Shown here: positions 1 through 7,355 of the stretch, piece after piece
Layout: the number at the start of each line of letters is the position of its first letter
Position numbering within the stretch: position 1 is the first letter of the stretch
DNA from: JACVRW01 sp963734365
GTDB taxonomy: Bacteria > Actinomycetota > Thermoleophilia > Solirubrobacterales > Thermoleophilaceae
DNA length: 64,000 nt
Direction of reading: 5' to 3'
Assembly: GCA_963734365.1 (NCBI GenBank)
Contig: CAVTGV010000004.1
Span: forward strand, 124,001-188,000
Notes under the pieces: generated by a model
The model's input: the letters and a program-made list of their open reading frames with translations, nothing else
What the model was told of the DNA's origin: nothing
Databases searched by the model: none
Program-made: the position numbers and the translations under genes

Positions 1-786
1 GAGGGAGACCTTCAGGCCGAGCGCCTCAGCCTCGCGCACGAGCGGGATTAGCAGCCGGTCGGGCGCGGTGCTGAAGCCAAGCACCACGTGCTCGGCATGT
101 GTGGCGCGCGCCACCTCGGCCAGGTCCGACAGGCCGCCCAACACCGAGGACTGACGGCCGGGCACGGCATCGTCGGGCAGCGGGTCGTCATCGAGGAAGG
201 CCACCGGGTAGAGCCCGAGCTGCGGCTGGATGAGCAGCCGCCGCTCCACGTGGGCTCCCACTTCCCCCGCGCCCACGATCAGCGTCGGCTTGGCCACCAG
301 ACGGGTGATCCGGGCGCGGCGATGTGCCTGGCCCAGCACGAGGCGGCCGGCGATCAGGTAGAGCGTGCCGAACAGCCAGGCCCGGCCCACCAACGGCGCC
401 GGTTGAGCGTCGGCATACACCAGGGCGACCCCGGCGATGAGCGCCACCGCGGCAATCGACGTCGCGCCGATCACCTGGCCCACGCCCTCGAACACCCGCA
501 GTTGGATCGAGTCCTTGTAGAGGCCCCACGCGGCCATCAGGGCGAGCACCAGCGGAGGGAACAGCCAGACGAGGCCCAGTCCCTCGCCGTCGGTCTGGGT
601 CGGCGGGGCCCCGACTACCGCTGTGGCCGTGCCGAGTGCGACCAGCACCACGTCGCTGACCAGGCGAAGCAGGGCCCAGCCACGCCCGTGGAACAGCCAA
701 CGCCGCGCGGGGTGCTCCCGCGCGGCGTTTTCCAAAGTCGCTGTTGGTGTTCCACCGCCGAGGTGCGCATGATCCACCTGGGTCAC
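1..786 (-). CDS. Polyprenyl glycosylphosphotransferase, N-terminal part (runs off the window)
   Basis: This is the N-terminal half of an exopolysaccharide sugar transferase that would load the first sugar phosphate onto a polyprenyl carrier at the inner membrane. Reading leftward from a GTG at 786, about 262 residues are visible: four hydrophobic segments near residues 38-58, 70-90, 97-122 and 130-150, then a Rossmann-like nucleotide-binding start (TLIVGAGEVGAHVERR, about 165-180). This is the membrane-plus-CoA_binding_3 layout of the WcaJ/PglC-like family. The catalytic bacterial sugar transferase domain lies beyond the left edge. A CGGAG sequence lies about six bases before the GTG, but the start is not certain because the frame stays open upstream. 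It is the last visible gene of a leftward envelope block. Confidence 0.75.
   Translation of the reverse strand, partial: MTQVDHAHLGGGTPTATLENAAREHPARRWLFHGRGWALLRLVSDVVLVALGTATAVVGAPPTQTDGEGLGLVWLFPPLVLALMAAWGLYKDSIQLRVFEGVGQVIGATSIAAVALIAGVALVYADAQPAPLVGRAWLFGTLYLIAGRLVLGQAHRRARITRLVAKPTLIVGAGEVGAHVERRLLIQPQLGLYPVAFLDDDPLPDDAVPGRQSSVLGGLSDLAEVARATHAEHVVLGFSTAPDRLLIPLVREAEALGLKVSL
699..729. repeat. Perfect 13-bp hairpin inside the glycosyltransferase coding region
   Basis: Arms AACGCCGCGCGGG (699-711) and its exact reverse complement (717-729) flank a 5-base loop. The hairpin sits about 20 codons into the gene, before the first membrane segment. As RNA it would be a very stable G/C stem with no U tract, so it is not a standard terminator. 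Confidence 0.8.
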
Positions 787-803
787 GTGCGCTCCGATCT
801 CGG

Positions 804-840
804 ATAGCCGGTGCGGGCGCGGGGCGCCCCCACCGGTTAT
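804..840 (-). terminator. Hairpin between the LPFTG gene and the glycosyltransferase gene
   Basis: An imperfect inverted repeat with outer arms ATAGCCGGTG (804-813) and CACCGGTTAT (831-840) and G/C-rich inner arms lies just after the stop of the LPFTG gene. It is a plausible terminator or attenuator, although no clear U run follows. It could instead act as a processing site within the block. Confidence 0.45.
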
Positions 841-873
841 CGGTTCAGATTGTCGGCGTGGAAGTTACTGCGG

Positions 874-1176
874 TCAGGCAGTCTCCGCGCCAGGCGCCCG
901 GGTGAGACGCCGCATGACGAGGCCCGCGCCACCGAGCAGCAGGCCGGCGCCGGCGAGCATCGCCACGTCGAGACCTGTGAACGGCAGACCGCCGCCTCCG
1001 CCACCGCCGCTTCCGCTGACGGCCACGGGAGTTGTGTTGTTGTCGTCGACCTGGGCCTGGACCTGTCCGCCCTGGCCGCTGTAGCCGTTCTGGCTGGCGG
1101 TCTGCGCAAAGGCAGGCGCCGCCACGACCAGCATCACGACCAGCGCCGCGATAATTGAGATTGTTCGTGTCTTCAT
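874..1176 (-). CDS. Small LPFTG-anchored surface protein
   Basis: A 100-residue secreted protein. An N-terminal signal peptide (MKTRTISIIAALVVMLVV, then AAPAFA as a likely cleavage region) is followed by a short Gln/Asn-rich and then Gly-rich stretch. It ends with a sorting signal: LPFTG, a hydrophobic helix and a basic tail (RRLTR). This is the cell-wall sorting layout recognised by sortases, and a class E sortase gene lies 2.3 kb upstream on the same strand. The open frame extends upstream to 1356, but the ATG at 1176 is preceded by a GAAGG ribosome site and begins the signal peptide exactly. There is no recognisable folded domain between signal and anchor, so it may be a linker or pilin-like peptide. 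Confidence 0.8.
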   Translation of the reverse strand: MKTRTISIIAALVVMLVVAAPAFAQTASQNGYSGQGGQVQAQVDDNNTTPVAVSGSGGGGGGGLPFTGLDVAMLAGAGLLLGGAGLVMRRLTRAPGAETA

Positions 1177-1367
1177 GTTCGCCTTCACTCTCGGGGGGTT
1201 GGAAGATCGCAGCCGTGTCCGGTATGACCTGACTGCCCCTGTCTCGTGGAGTCGAGTACGCCTGCTGACGGACCAACGAGCCAGCCGGCCGCGAACTCCC
1301 GCTCTCAACTTTTGTAACACGGACTGGGGCGGAACGCCAGCTTTTTTAGGCACCATTTAGCGGGGAT

Positions 1368-3398
1368 TTACTGGTTGTGGCTGCCGAGACGCTGCGTCCG
1401 CCGCAGGATCGCCTGGTTGACGGCGCGAAGCGTGAGAGGCCGGCCCCGGCGCACGGCGCGCAGCGCCCGCCGGGTCACCTGGTCGCGGGGGTTGTTCGCC
1501 ACCGCGCGTGCCAGGAGCTCCTCGGCGCGGGCGCGGCGGCCGATCTCGCCGTCCACCACGCCCAGCTCGAGCAGGGCGTAGGCGTTGTCGGGCTCGCGCT
1601 CCAGAGCGCGCTCGAACCAGTCCGCGGCGTCCTGGCTGCGCCCCAGCCGTCCGGCGATCGTCCCGCCGGTGAGCTGGGCCTTGGCGGACAGCGGGTTGAG
1701 GCTCTCGGCACGGTCCAGGCGGTCGAACGCGGCCTGGGGGTCGGAGGGCCAGTCCTTGCTGGCCCGCTCGATCTCGAGCTCGGCGAGCCAAGACGCTCCG
1801 AGCCCCACGCAGGCGATCAGGCCGACGGCGACCAGCCCGGCGGCCACGGGCGTTCCCAGGCGTCGCGGTGGCGCCGCCGCGGCGGTGCGGTCGGGCGCGG
1901 CGAGCGCCAGTCCCATCGCCAGCGCGGCGAGCGCCGGTCCGGTCAGGCCCGGCAGCTCCCAGAACCAGTCGATGCTGGCGTGAAGGAGCCAGTAGGCGAA
2001 CAGGGTCAGCGCGCCGGCTGCCGCGGCCCGCCGCCGCGGTGTGCGCAGCGCCATGGCGCTCCCCACCAGTCCCGTCACGAGCCAGCCGGCGAAGAGCAGG
2101 ATCCCCACCAGGCCGGTCTGCGCGAGCATCCCCATCTCCAGCGAGTGCGCGAAACGGGGCTGCTCCTCGCTCGACCCCTCGCGCAGGTACTCGGGCTGGA
2201 AGTTCTCCATGCCCAGGCCGCCCACCGGATTGTCGGTGAAGGCGTTCCACGAGACGACCCAGAAGTCGTAGCGGTTGCTCCCGCCGGCGGTCGCGAAGCG
2301 AGATTCCCCGATGCCCGCCTGCTCGTCGCCGCTCTTGAAGTCGTTCCACTCCCGGCTCAGCCGGTCGCTCGAGGCCACCGCCACCCCCGCCACCGCCAGG
2401 ACGGCAACGACCGCGGCGGCGAGCGCGGCGGCGCGCCCGAGACGCGAGGGCGCCGGGTCCGCGGCCGAGATCCGCCGGTCCGCGAGCGCGCCGAGAAGGC
2501 CGATCAGCGCGAGGCAGACCGCCATGATCAGGATCGCGCTCGTGGCGTCCGCCACCAGGCCGTCGAAGCGGGCCAGGTCGAAGTCGTCGTGCACCGCCAC
2601 CACCGGCCCGCGCACGGCGAACACGCCGGCCACCACGGCGAGGGTCGCCACCAGCACGCGGAGCCGGCCCGGCATCAGGACGAGGTGCACCAGGAGGGCC
2701 AGCGGCAGCGCGATCAGCCAGCCTCTGCTCTGCGCCATCAGGGCGAGTCCGCCGAGCAGTCCTGCCGAGCCGAGCGCCAGGCCGCGCAGGGCGGCGTGGA
2801 CGTCGCGGCGCGACACGAGATGCAGGCCCGCCAGCGCTCCCAGCGTCCAGAGCGCAGCGTTGGCGTTCATGTAGCCGGTGGGCTCGGCGAAGCGAGCGTC
2901 GATGAAGTACGTGCCCGGCTGAGCGGCCCCGTTGACCTTGAGCAGCTCCACCAGACCGATTCCGGCCACGCCCAGCGCAAGGGCGCCGATCACGATCGTC
3001 ACGCCCCGTGAGTCCATCGGCCAGAGCGCGAACAGGCAGAAGGCGGCGAGGTACAGCAGCGTGCGATTGGCCCCGTCCCAGGCGCTGCCGGGCTCGGCGG
3101 CCCAGGCCACGGACGCGAAGGCCCAGACAGTGAACCCGGCCAGAAGGGCGATCGCGACCACCGCTGTCCGGCTCGGCTGTGGAGCGGGCAGCGCCAGCGC
3201 GGTGACTACGAGCAGCACGACCATGAACAGGGCGGCGGCGTACCAGCTGTCCGGATACAGCCCGGCTTCGGTCGCCGCCAGCGCCAGGAAGACGGCGAGC
3301 GCCAGGAGCGCGGGGATCAGGGCCGGGTTTGCGCTCAGCAGGCCACGGGTGTCACTTGTGAGCCGCCCTGCGCTGTAACGTCGCTCCTCGACCGCCAT
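1368..3398 (-). CDS. O-antigen ligase family protein with C-terminal TPR repeats
   Basis: A 676-residue polytopic membrane protein. About the first 480 residues hold ten or more hydrophobic helices interrupted by a large extracytoplasmic loop with the ligase-type segment around NPVGGLGMENFQPEYLREG and a following HSLEM motif. This pattern is typical of Wzy/WaaL O-antigen ligases and polymerases. The last 150 residues carry tetratricopeptide-like helices (for example RLDRAESLNPLSAKAQLTGG). It probably polymerises or transfers surface glycan at the outer face of the membrane. The start is set at the ATG at 3398, which has a strong GAGGAG ribosome site; a TTG three codons earlier is less likely. 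It lies between the sortase and the LPFTG gene in a leftward block. Confidence 0.85.
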   Translation of the reverse strand: MAVEERRYSAGRLTSDTRGLLSANPALIPALLALAVFLALAATEAGLYPDSWYAAALFMVVLLVVTALALPAPQPSRTAVVAIALLAGFTVWAFASVAWAAEPGSAWDGANRTLLYLAAFCLFALWPMDSRGVTIVIGALALGVAGIGLVELLKVNGAAQPGTYFIDARFAEPTGYMNANAALWTLGALAGLHLVSRRDVHAALRGLALGSAGLLGGLALMAQSRGWLIALPLALLVHLVLMPGRLRVLVATLAVVAGVFAVRGPVVAVHDDFDLARFDGLVADATSAILIMAVCLALIGLLGALADRRISAADPAPSRLGRAAALAAAVVAVLAVAGVAVASSDRLSREWNDFKSGDEQAGIGESRFATAGGSNRYDFWVVSWNAFTDNPVGGLGMENFQPEYLREGSSEEQPRFAHSLEMGMLAQTGLVGILLFAGWLVTGLVGSAMALRTPRRRAAAAGALTLFAYWLLHASIDWFWELPGLTGPALAALAMGLALAAPDRTAAAAPPRRLGTPVAAGLVAVGLIACVGLGASWLAELEIERASKDWPSDPQAAFDRLDRAESLNPLSAKAQLTGGTIAGRLGRSQDAADWFERALEREPDNAYALLELGVVDGEIGRRARAEELLARAVANNPRDQVTRRALRAVRRGRPLTLRAVNQAILRRTQRLGSHNQ

Positions 3399-3540
3399 GC
3401 TCCTCAAGATCCTCTACTGGCTCGCGGTGCTCGCCATCTCACTCGGCTTGGTGGTCGGCCTGATCCTGTTCTTCGAGTCACGGGACCAGTCGCAGGTCGA
3501 GGGGAGCCAGCGCCCCTCGGGGCTCATGCTGCCGACCTGA
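3397..3540 (+). CDS. Putative 47-residue single-pass membrane protein
   Basis: A short rightward frame starting at ATG 3397 encodes 47 residues: a hydrophobic helix (MLLKILYWLAVLAISLGLVV onward to about residue 27) followed by a polar tail. Nearly every third codon position is G or C, as in real genes here, while second positions are T-rich in the helix. This codon periodicity is the main support. It fills the gap between two leftward genes, overlaps the end of the sortase gene by 17 bases, and its ATG shares a CATG with the ATG of the leftward ligase gene. No Shine-Dalgarno site is seen, so it might be leaderless. I do not recognise the family. Confidence 0.5.
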   Translation: MLLKILYWLAVLAISLGLVVGLILFFESRDQSQVEGSQRPSGLMLPT

Positions 3541-4144
3541 CCCGGGAGGGCTCGCGCCTCACCTGCCTGGCGAACACGATGATCCGCTGGGCGGCGCTGT
3601 AGAGGGGGTGGCAGGCACTCAGCATCAGGCGCTTGTAGCCGACTGGCTCGAGTACGGACAGGTCGGAGTCGTCGACGATCTTCGTCTTCTCCACCCGGTA
3701 GATGAAGCGGCCGAAGGGAGTGTCGAAGATAATCGCATCTCCGCGCTTGACCTTGTCGAGCTCGTTGAAGGGAGCCCCGTAGGTGGTGCGGTGGCCGGCC
3801 ACAGCCGTGGTCCCCGGCTGGCCCGGCAGGGGCGTCTCCGGGTAGTGGCCGGGCCCCTTTCGCAGGTTTGCCGTGTCGGTGCCCTCGACGACGTACTCGG
3901 ATACGCCGATCGACGGGATCTCGAGCTTGCCGATCGCGTCGCCGGGCAGCGGCTTGCGTTCGCGCACGCGCTTCTCGACCTTCGCGGGAGGGTCGTAGAG
4001 CTGCTTGCGCAGCGTCGATTGCTGGTGCTCGGCGACGACCGCTGAGACGGGCTCCTCCCACAGCAGGGTCGCCGCCGCGTCTGCGATCAGGAGAGTCCCG
4101 CTCACGATCATCACCGAGGCCACGAAGCGCAGCACGGCGCGCAT
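3524..4144 (-). CDS. Class E sortase
   Basis: A 206-residue membrane-anchored transpeptidase that would cleave a sorting signal and attach the protein to the cell wall. It has an N-terminal signal anchor (about residues 5-30), then the sortase fold with the catalytic histidine in TAVAGHRTTYGAPF, the cysteine in LMLSACHPLYSA and the arginine in AQRIIVFAR. Length and motifs fit actinobacterial class E sortases. Its likely client is the LPFTG protein encoded at 874-1176. It is the first gene of the leftward envelope block, divergent from PEP carboxykinase. Confidence 0.9.
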   Translation of the reverse strand: MRAVLRFVASVMIVSGTLLIADAAATLLWEEPVSAVVAEHQQSTLRKQLYDPPAKVEKRVRERKPLPGDAIGKLEIPSIGVSEYVVEGTDTANLRKGPGHYPETPLPGQPGTTAVAGHRTTYGAPFNELDKVKRGDAIIFDTPFGRFIYRVEKTKIVDDSDLSVLEPVGYKRLMLSACHPLYSAAQRIIVFARQVRREPSRVRSAA

Positions 4145-4181
4145 AGAGGCTGAGTGTAGGGGCGTCGGGCCGTCGGGCGAT

Positions 4182-4208
4182 ACGGTTTCGGGCCCCCCCG
4201 AGAACCGT
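4182..4208 (+). promoter_or_regulatory. Leader hairpin upstream of pckG
   Basis: An inverted repeat, ACGGTTTCGGG (4182-4192) against CCCGAGAACCGT (ending 4208, one bulged G), lies in the 5' leader of the PEP carboxykinase gene, 24 bases before its GTG start. It could fold in the mRNA ahead of the AAGGAG ribosome site. A role in control is only inferred. Confidence 0.35.
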
Positions 4209-4232
4209 GAATCTCAAGGAGCACCGATACAA

Positions 4233-6035
4233 GTGACCCAGACGACGACCGCGCCGACCACCCACCAGAGGCTCTCCGCCTGGGTGGCTGAGGTCGCGGA
4301 GTTGACGCAGGCAGAATCGATCCACTGGTGTGACGGCTCGGCCGAGGAGTACGACGCTCTCTGCCGCCAGCTCGTGGAGGCGGGCACCTTCGAGAAGCTC
4401 TCGGACGCCAAGCGCCCGAACTCCTACCTGGCGCGTTCGGACCCGGGGGACGTGGCCCGGGTGGAGGACCGGACCTTCATCTGCTCCGAGGACGAGGCGG
4501 ACGCGGGACCCACCAACAACTGGCGGGACCCCGTCGAGATGCGCGAGACCGTGAACGACCTGTTCACGGGCTCGATGCGCGGCCGGATCATGTACGTCGT
4601 CCCCTTCTCGATGGGCCCGCTCGGCTCGCGGATCGCCCACATCGGCGTGCAGCTCACCGACTCCCCCTACGTGGCCGCGTCGATGCGGATCATGACCCGG
4701 ATGGGAGCCCCCGCTCTCGAGGTTCTGGGCGAGGACGGCGAGTTCGTGCCCTGCCTGCATTCGGTCGGCATGCCCCTGGGCGACGGGGTGGAGGACGTGC
4801 CCTGGCCCTGCAACGCCGACAACAAGTACATCGTCCACTTCCCCGAAACCCGGGAGATCTGGTCCTACGGCTCGGGCTACGGCGGCAACGCGCTGCTGGG
4901 CAAGAAGTGCTTCGCGCTGCGCATCGCGTCGGTGATGGCGCACGACGAGGGCTGGATGGCCGAGCACATGCTCATCCTCAAGCTCACCTCGCCGGAGGGC
5001 GGGGTCAAGCACGTGGCCGGCGCCTTCCCCTCGGCCTGCGGCAAGACGAACCTCGCGATGCTGATCCCCACCCTGGAGGGCTGGACCGTCGAGACCGTGG
5101 GCGACGACATCGCCTGGATGAAGTTCGGCGACGACGGCCGGCTGTACGCGATCAACCCCGAGGCGGGGTTCTTCGGCGTCGCGCCCGGCACCGGTGAGGA
5201 CACCAACCCCAACGCCATGGCCACCGTGGGAGAGAACACGATCTTCACCAACTGCGCGCTCACCGACGAGGGCGACGTGTGGTGGGAGGGCATGACGCCC
5301 GACCCACCCGAGCACGCGATCGACTGGATGGGCCAGGACTGGACCCCCGACTCGGGCGAGCCGTCCTCGCATCCCAACGCGCGCTTCACGGTGCCGGCCG
5401 CCCAGTGTCCGTCGATCGCGCCGAACTGGGAGGACCCCGAGGGGGTGGCCATCGACGCGTTCCTGTTCGGGGGCCGGCGAGCGAGCGTGGTGCCGCTCGT
5501 GTTCGAGGCGTCCGACTGGCAACACGGCGTGTTCCTCGGCTCGATCATGGGCTCGGAGAAGACCGCCGCGGCGGCCGGCGGGCTGGGTGAGCTGCGCTTC
5601 GACCCGATGGCCATGCTGCCCTTCTGCGGCTACGACATGGCCGACTACTTCGGCCACTGGCTCGAGATCGGCCGGCGCAAGGGCGCTCGGCTGCCGCGGA
5701 TCTTCATGGTCAACTGGTTTCGCAAGGACGACGAGGACAACTTCCTGTGGCCGGGATTCGGCGACAACTCACGCGTGCTCGAATGGGTCTTCCGCCGCTG
5801 TGACGACGAGGCCGAGGCCGTGGAGACCCCCGTCGGACTCCTTCCCGCCGACGGCGCGATCGACGTCTCCGGCCTGGACCTCGCGCCCGGCGTCATGGAG
5901 CGGCTCCTGAGTGTCGATCCCGAAGCGTGGCGCTCTCAGCTGCCCCAGATCCAGCAGCACTTCGCGCAGTTCGGCGACGGCCTTCCGGACGAGCTCAAGG
6001 CGCAGCTCGCGGCGCTCGAGGAGCGCCTCGGCTAG
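4233..6035 (+). CDS. pckG: Phosphoenolpyruvate carboxykinase (GTP)
   Basis: A 600-residue cytosolic enzyme that interconverts oxaloacetate + GTP with PEP + CO2 + GDP, the entry step of gluconeogenesis. The P-loop GAFPSACGKTN lies near residues 264-275, the substrate-binding SMRGRIMYVVPFSMGP near 115, and the nucleotide-binding NWFRKDDE and FLWPGFGDNSRVL segments near 490-515. The length matches the GTP-type family. The GTG at 4233 follows an AAGGAG ribosome site at 4217-4222; longer frames upstream overlap the leader and are not used. The stop codon TAG is also the first three bases of a foldback repeat. Together with the ethylmalonyl-CoA genes it would support growth on acetate or fatty acids. 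Confidence 0.95.
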   Translation: MTQTTTAPTTHQRLSAWVAEVAELTQAESIHWCDGSAEEYDALCRQLVEAGTFEKLSDAKRPNSYLARSDPGDVARVEDRTFICSEDEADAGPTNNWRDPVEMRETVNDLFTGSMRGRIMYVVPFSMGPLGSRIAHIGVQLTDSPYVAASMRIMTRMGAPALEVLGEDGEFVPCLHSVGMPLGDGVEDVPWPCNADNKYIVHFPETREIWSYGSGYGGNALLGKKCFALRIASVMAHDEGWMAEHMLILKLTSPEGGVKHVAGAFPSACGKTNLAMLIPTLEGWTVETVGDDIAWMKFGDDGRLYAINPEAGFFGVAPGTGEDTNPNAMATVGENTIFTNCALTDEGDVWWEGMTPDPPEHAIDWMGQDWTPDSGEPSSHPNARFTVPAAQCPSIAPNWEDPEGVAIDAFLFGGRRASVVPLVFEASDWQHGVFLGSIMGSEKTAAAAGGLGELRFDPMAMLPFCGYDMADYFGHWLEIGRRKGARLPRIFMVNWFRKDDEDNFLWPGFGDNSRVLEWVFRRCDDEAEAVETPVGLLPADGAIDVSGLDLAPGVMERLLSVDPEAWRSQLPQIQQHFAQFGDGLPDELKAQLAALEERLG

Positions 6036-6196
6036 TGACCTGAGTCGTCAATTCGCGCGCACCTTCTCGGTGCCTGGCCGCGTCTGGCGCCACCCGCCGG
6101 AATCGCCGATGCTCTGCATCGACTCATCCGCCGTGCGTCGCCAGCCCCACCCAGTCGCTCGGGAAGCTGACGCGCGACTTTCGACTCAGGTCACTA
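6033..6196. repeat. 164-bp foldback repeat, copy 1
   Basis: The element begins TAGTGACCTGAGTCG and ends with its exact reverse complement (6182-6196), a 15-bp perfect terminal inverted repeat. The interior is also imperfectly palindromic, with a centre near 6112, so the whole element can fold back on itself. A second copy at 26026-26189 has the same length, the same orientation and mostly identical sequence. Both copies directly follow a rightward gene and precede another. No gene or transposase is inside. Confidence 0.85.
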
Positions 6197-6251
6197 ACCG
6201 GGCGGCGCCCCGGCCCGAGGCCGGTCCGCTCCGCCTGCTTTGATCCCCCGG

Positions 6252-7355
6252 ATGGCCCATCGAGTGGTGCTCGTGCCGGGCGACGGGGTCGGACCTGAGG
6301 TCGTGGACGCCGCGCGCCGCGCCGTGGAGGCGACCGGCGCCGAGATCGACTGGGAGGAGCGGCAGGCGGGCCAGGCCGCTCGCGTGCAACTCGGTTCGCC
6401 GCTGCCGCCCGAGACGGTCCTGGCCATCCGCGACGCCGGAGTCGCGCTCAAGGGCCCAACCACCTCGGGCGGACCGGGGCCGGGTCCGCCCTCGGCCAAC
6501 GTCGAGCTGCGCCGCGCGTTCGATCTGCACCTCGCCGTGAGCCCGGCGCGCAGCATGGCCGGCGCCGGCGCGGCGCGATCGGGGATCGACCTGGTGCTGG
6601 CCAGCATGATCCAGGAGGACCTCTACGCCGGCGTGAGCTTCGCGGCCGGCAGCGACCAGGCGCGCGCCCTCACCGAGCTGGTGCTCGCCGGAAGCGAGCT
6701 CGGGCAGGGCCAGGAGCCGGGACTCTCGATCAAGTTCATGACCAGGCTGGGGGCGGAGCGCATAGTGCGGACAGGGCTCGCCTGGGCCGCTTCCGCCGGG
6801 CGGATGCGGGTGACCGTTGTGCACAGGGCAGAGGAGATGCCGGCCACGGACGGTCTCTTCCTGGCCGCCGCGCGTGCGCTGAGCCGCGACTTCCCGGGCG
6901 TGACCGTCGACGACCTCACGCTCGAGGCGGCCCTGCACGAGTTCGACCGGCGGCCGGGCCTGCTCGACGTGCTGCTCGTGCCCACGGCCTACACCGCTGT
7001 GCTGTCCGGCCTGATCGCGCCGCTCGTGGGCGGGGTGGGGATGATGCCGAGGGCCAACCTCGGCGCCGAGGCGGCGGTGTTCGACACGGTGCACGGGTCC
7101 GCGCACGCCCACGCCGGCCGGGGCAGCGCCAATCCGATCGCCCAGATCCTGGCGGGCGCGCTGCTGCTCCGCCATCTGGGGGAGGCGGAGCGCGCGGACC
7201 GCCTCGAGGCCTCCGTGGAGAGGGTGATGGCGGAGGGATCGGTGCTCACCGGGGATGTGGCCTCGAGCGGGCCGGCCGCGTCGACGGAGGAGGTCGCGGA
7301 CGCCATCGTCGCCGGGCTCGCGGGTGATGAGCGCCCGGCTACGCTAGGCGCATGA
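6252..7355 (+). CDS. Isocitrate/isopropylmalate dehydrogenase-like protein lacking usual metal ligands
   Basis: A 367-residue member of the beta-decarboxylating dehydrogenase fold: VVLVPGDGVGPEVVDAARR at the N terminus, KGPTTS near residue 75, and a well kept NAD-binding end (DTVHGSAHAHAGRG, SANPIAQILAGALL). The catalytic set is changed. The usual vhKaN segment reads VHRAEEM, so Lys becomes Arg. The NxxGDilSD metal motif reads TAYTAVLSG, losing both aspartates, and the substrate arginines around NLRP are not conserved. It may bind a dinucleotide or substrate without the normal reaction, or do a different one. Its stop overlaps the next gene's start in ATGA, so it is translated with the aldehyde dehydrogenase. 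The ATG at 6252 is chosen over a TTG at 6240. Confidence 0.7.
   Translation: MAHRVVLVPGDGVGPEVVDAARRAVEATGAEIDWEERQAGQAARVQLGSPLPPETVLAIRDAGVALKGPTTSGGPGPGPPSANVELRRAFDLHLAVSPARSMAGAGAARSGIDLVLASMIQEDLYAGVSFAAGSDQARALTELVLAGSELGQGQEPGLSIKFMTRLGAERIVRTGLAWAASAGRMRVTVVHRAEEMPATDGLFLAAARALSRDFPGVTVDDLTLEAALHEFDRRPGLLDVLLVPTAYTAVLSGLIAPLVGGVGMMPRANLGAEAAVFDTVHGSAHAHAGRGSANPIAQILAGALLLRHLGEAERADRLEASVERVMAEGSVLTGDVASSGPAASTEEVADAIVAGLAGDERPATLGA

Noticed and set aside
4005..4232. N-terminal extension of PEP carboxykinase
   Set aside because: The extension crosses the sortase gene and leader hairpin and lacks similarity to the family; the GTG at 4233 has a proper ribosome site.
3414..5657. A 747-codon open frame antisense to pckG and the sortase region
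   Set aside because: It runs opposite to the well-recognised PEP carboxykinase gene; composition (His, Arg, Gly, Val rich) is typical of antisense frames in high-GC DNA.
6033..6196. The foldback repeat as an insertion sequence
   Set aside because: No transposase frame and only 164 bp; at most a non-autonomous element.
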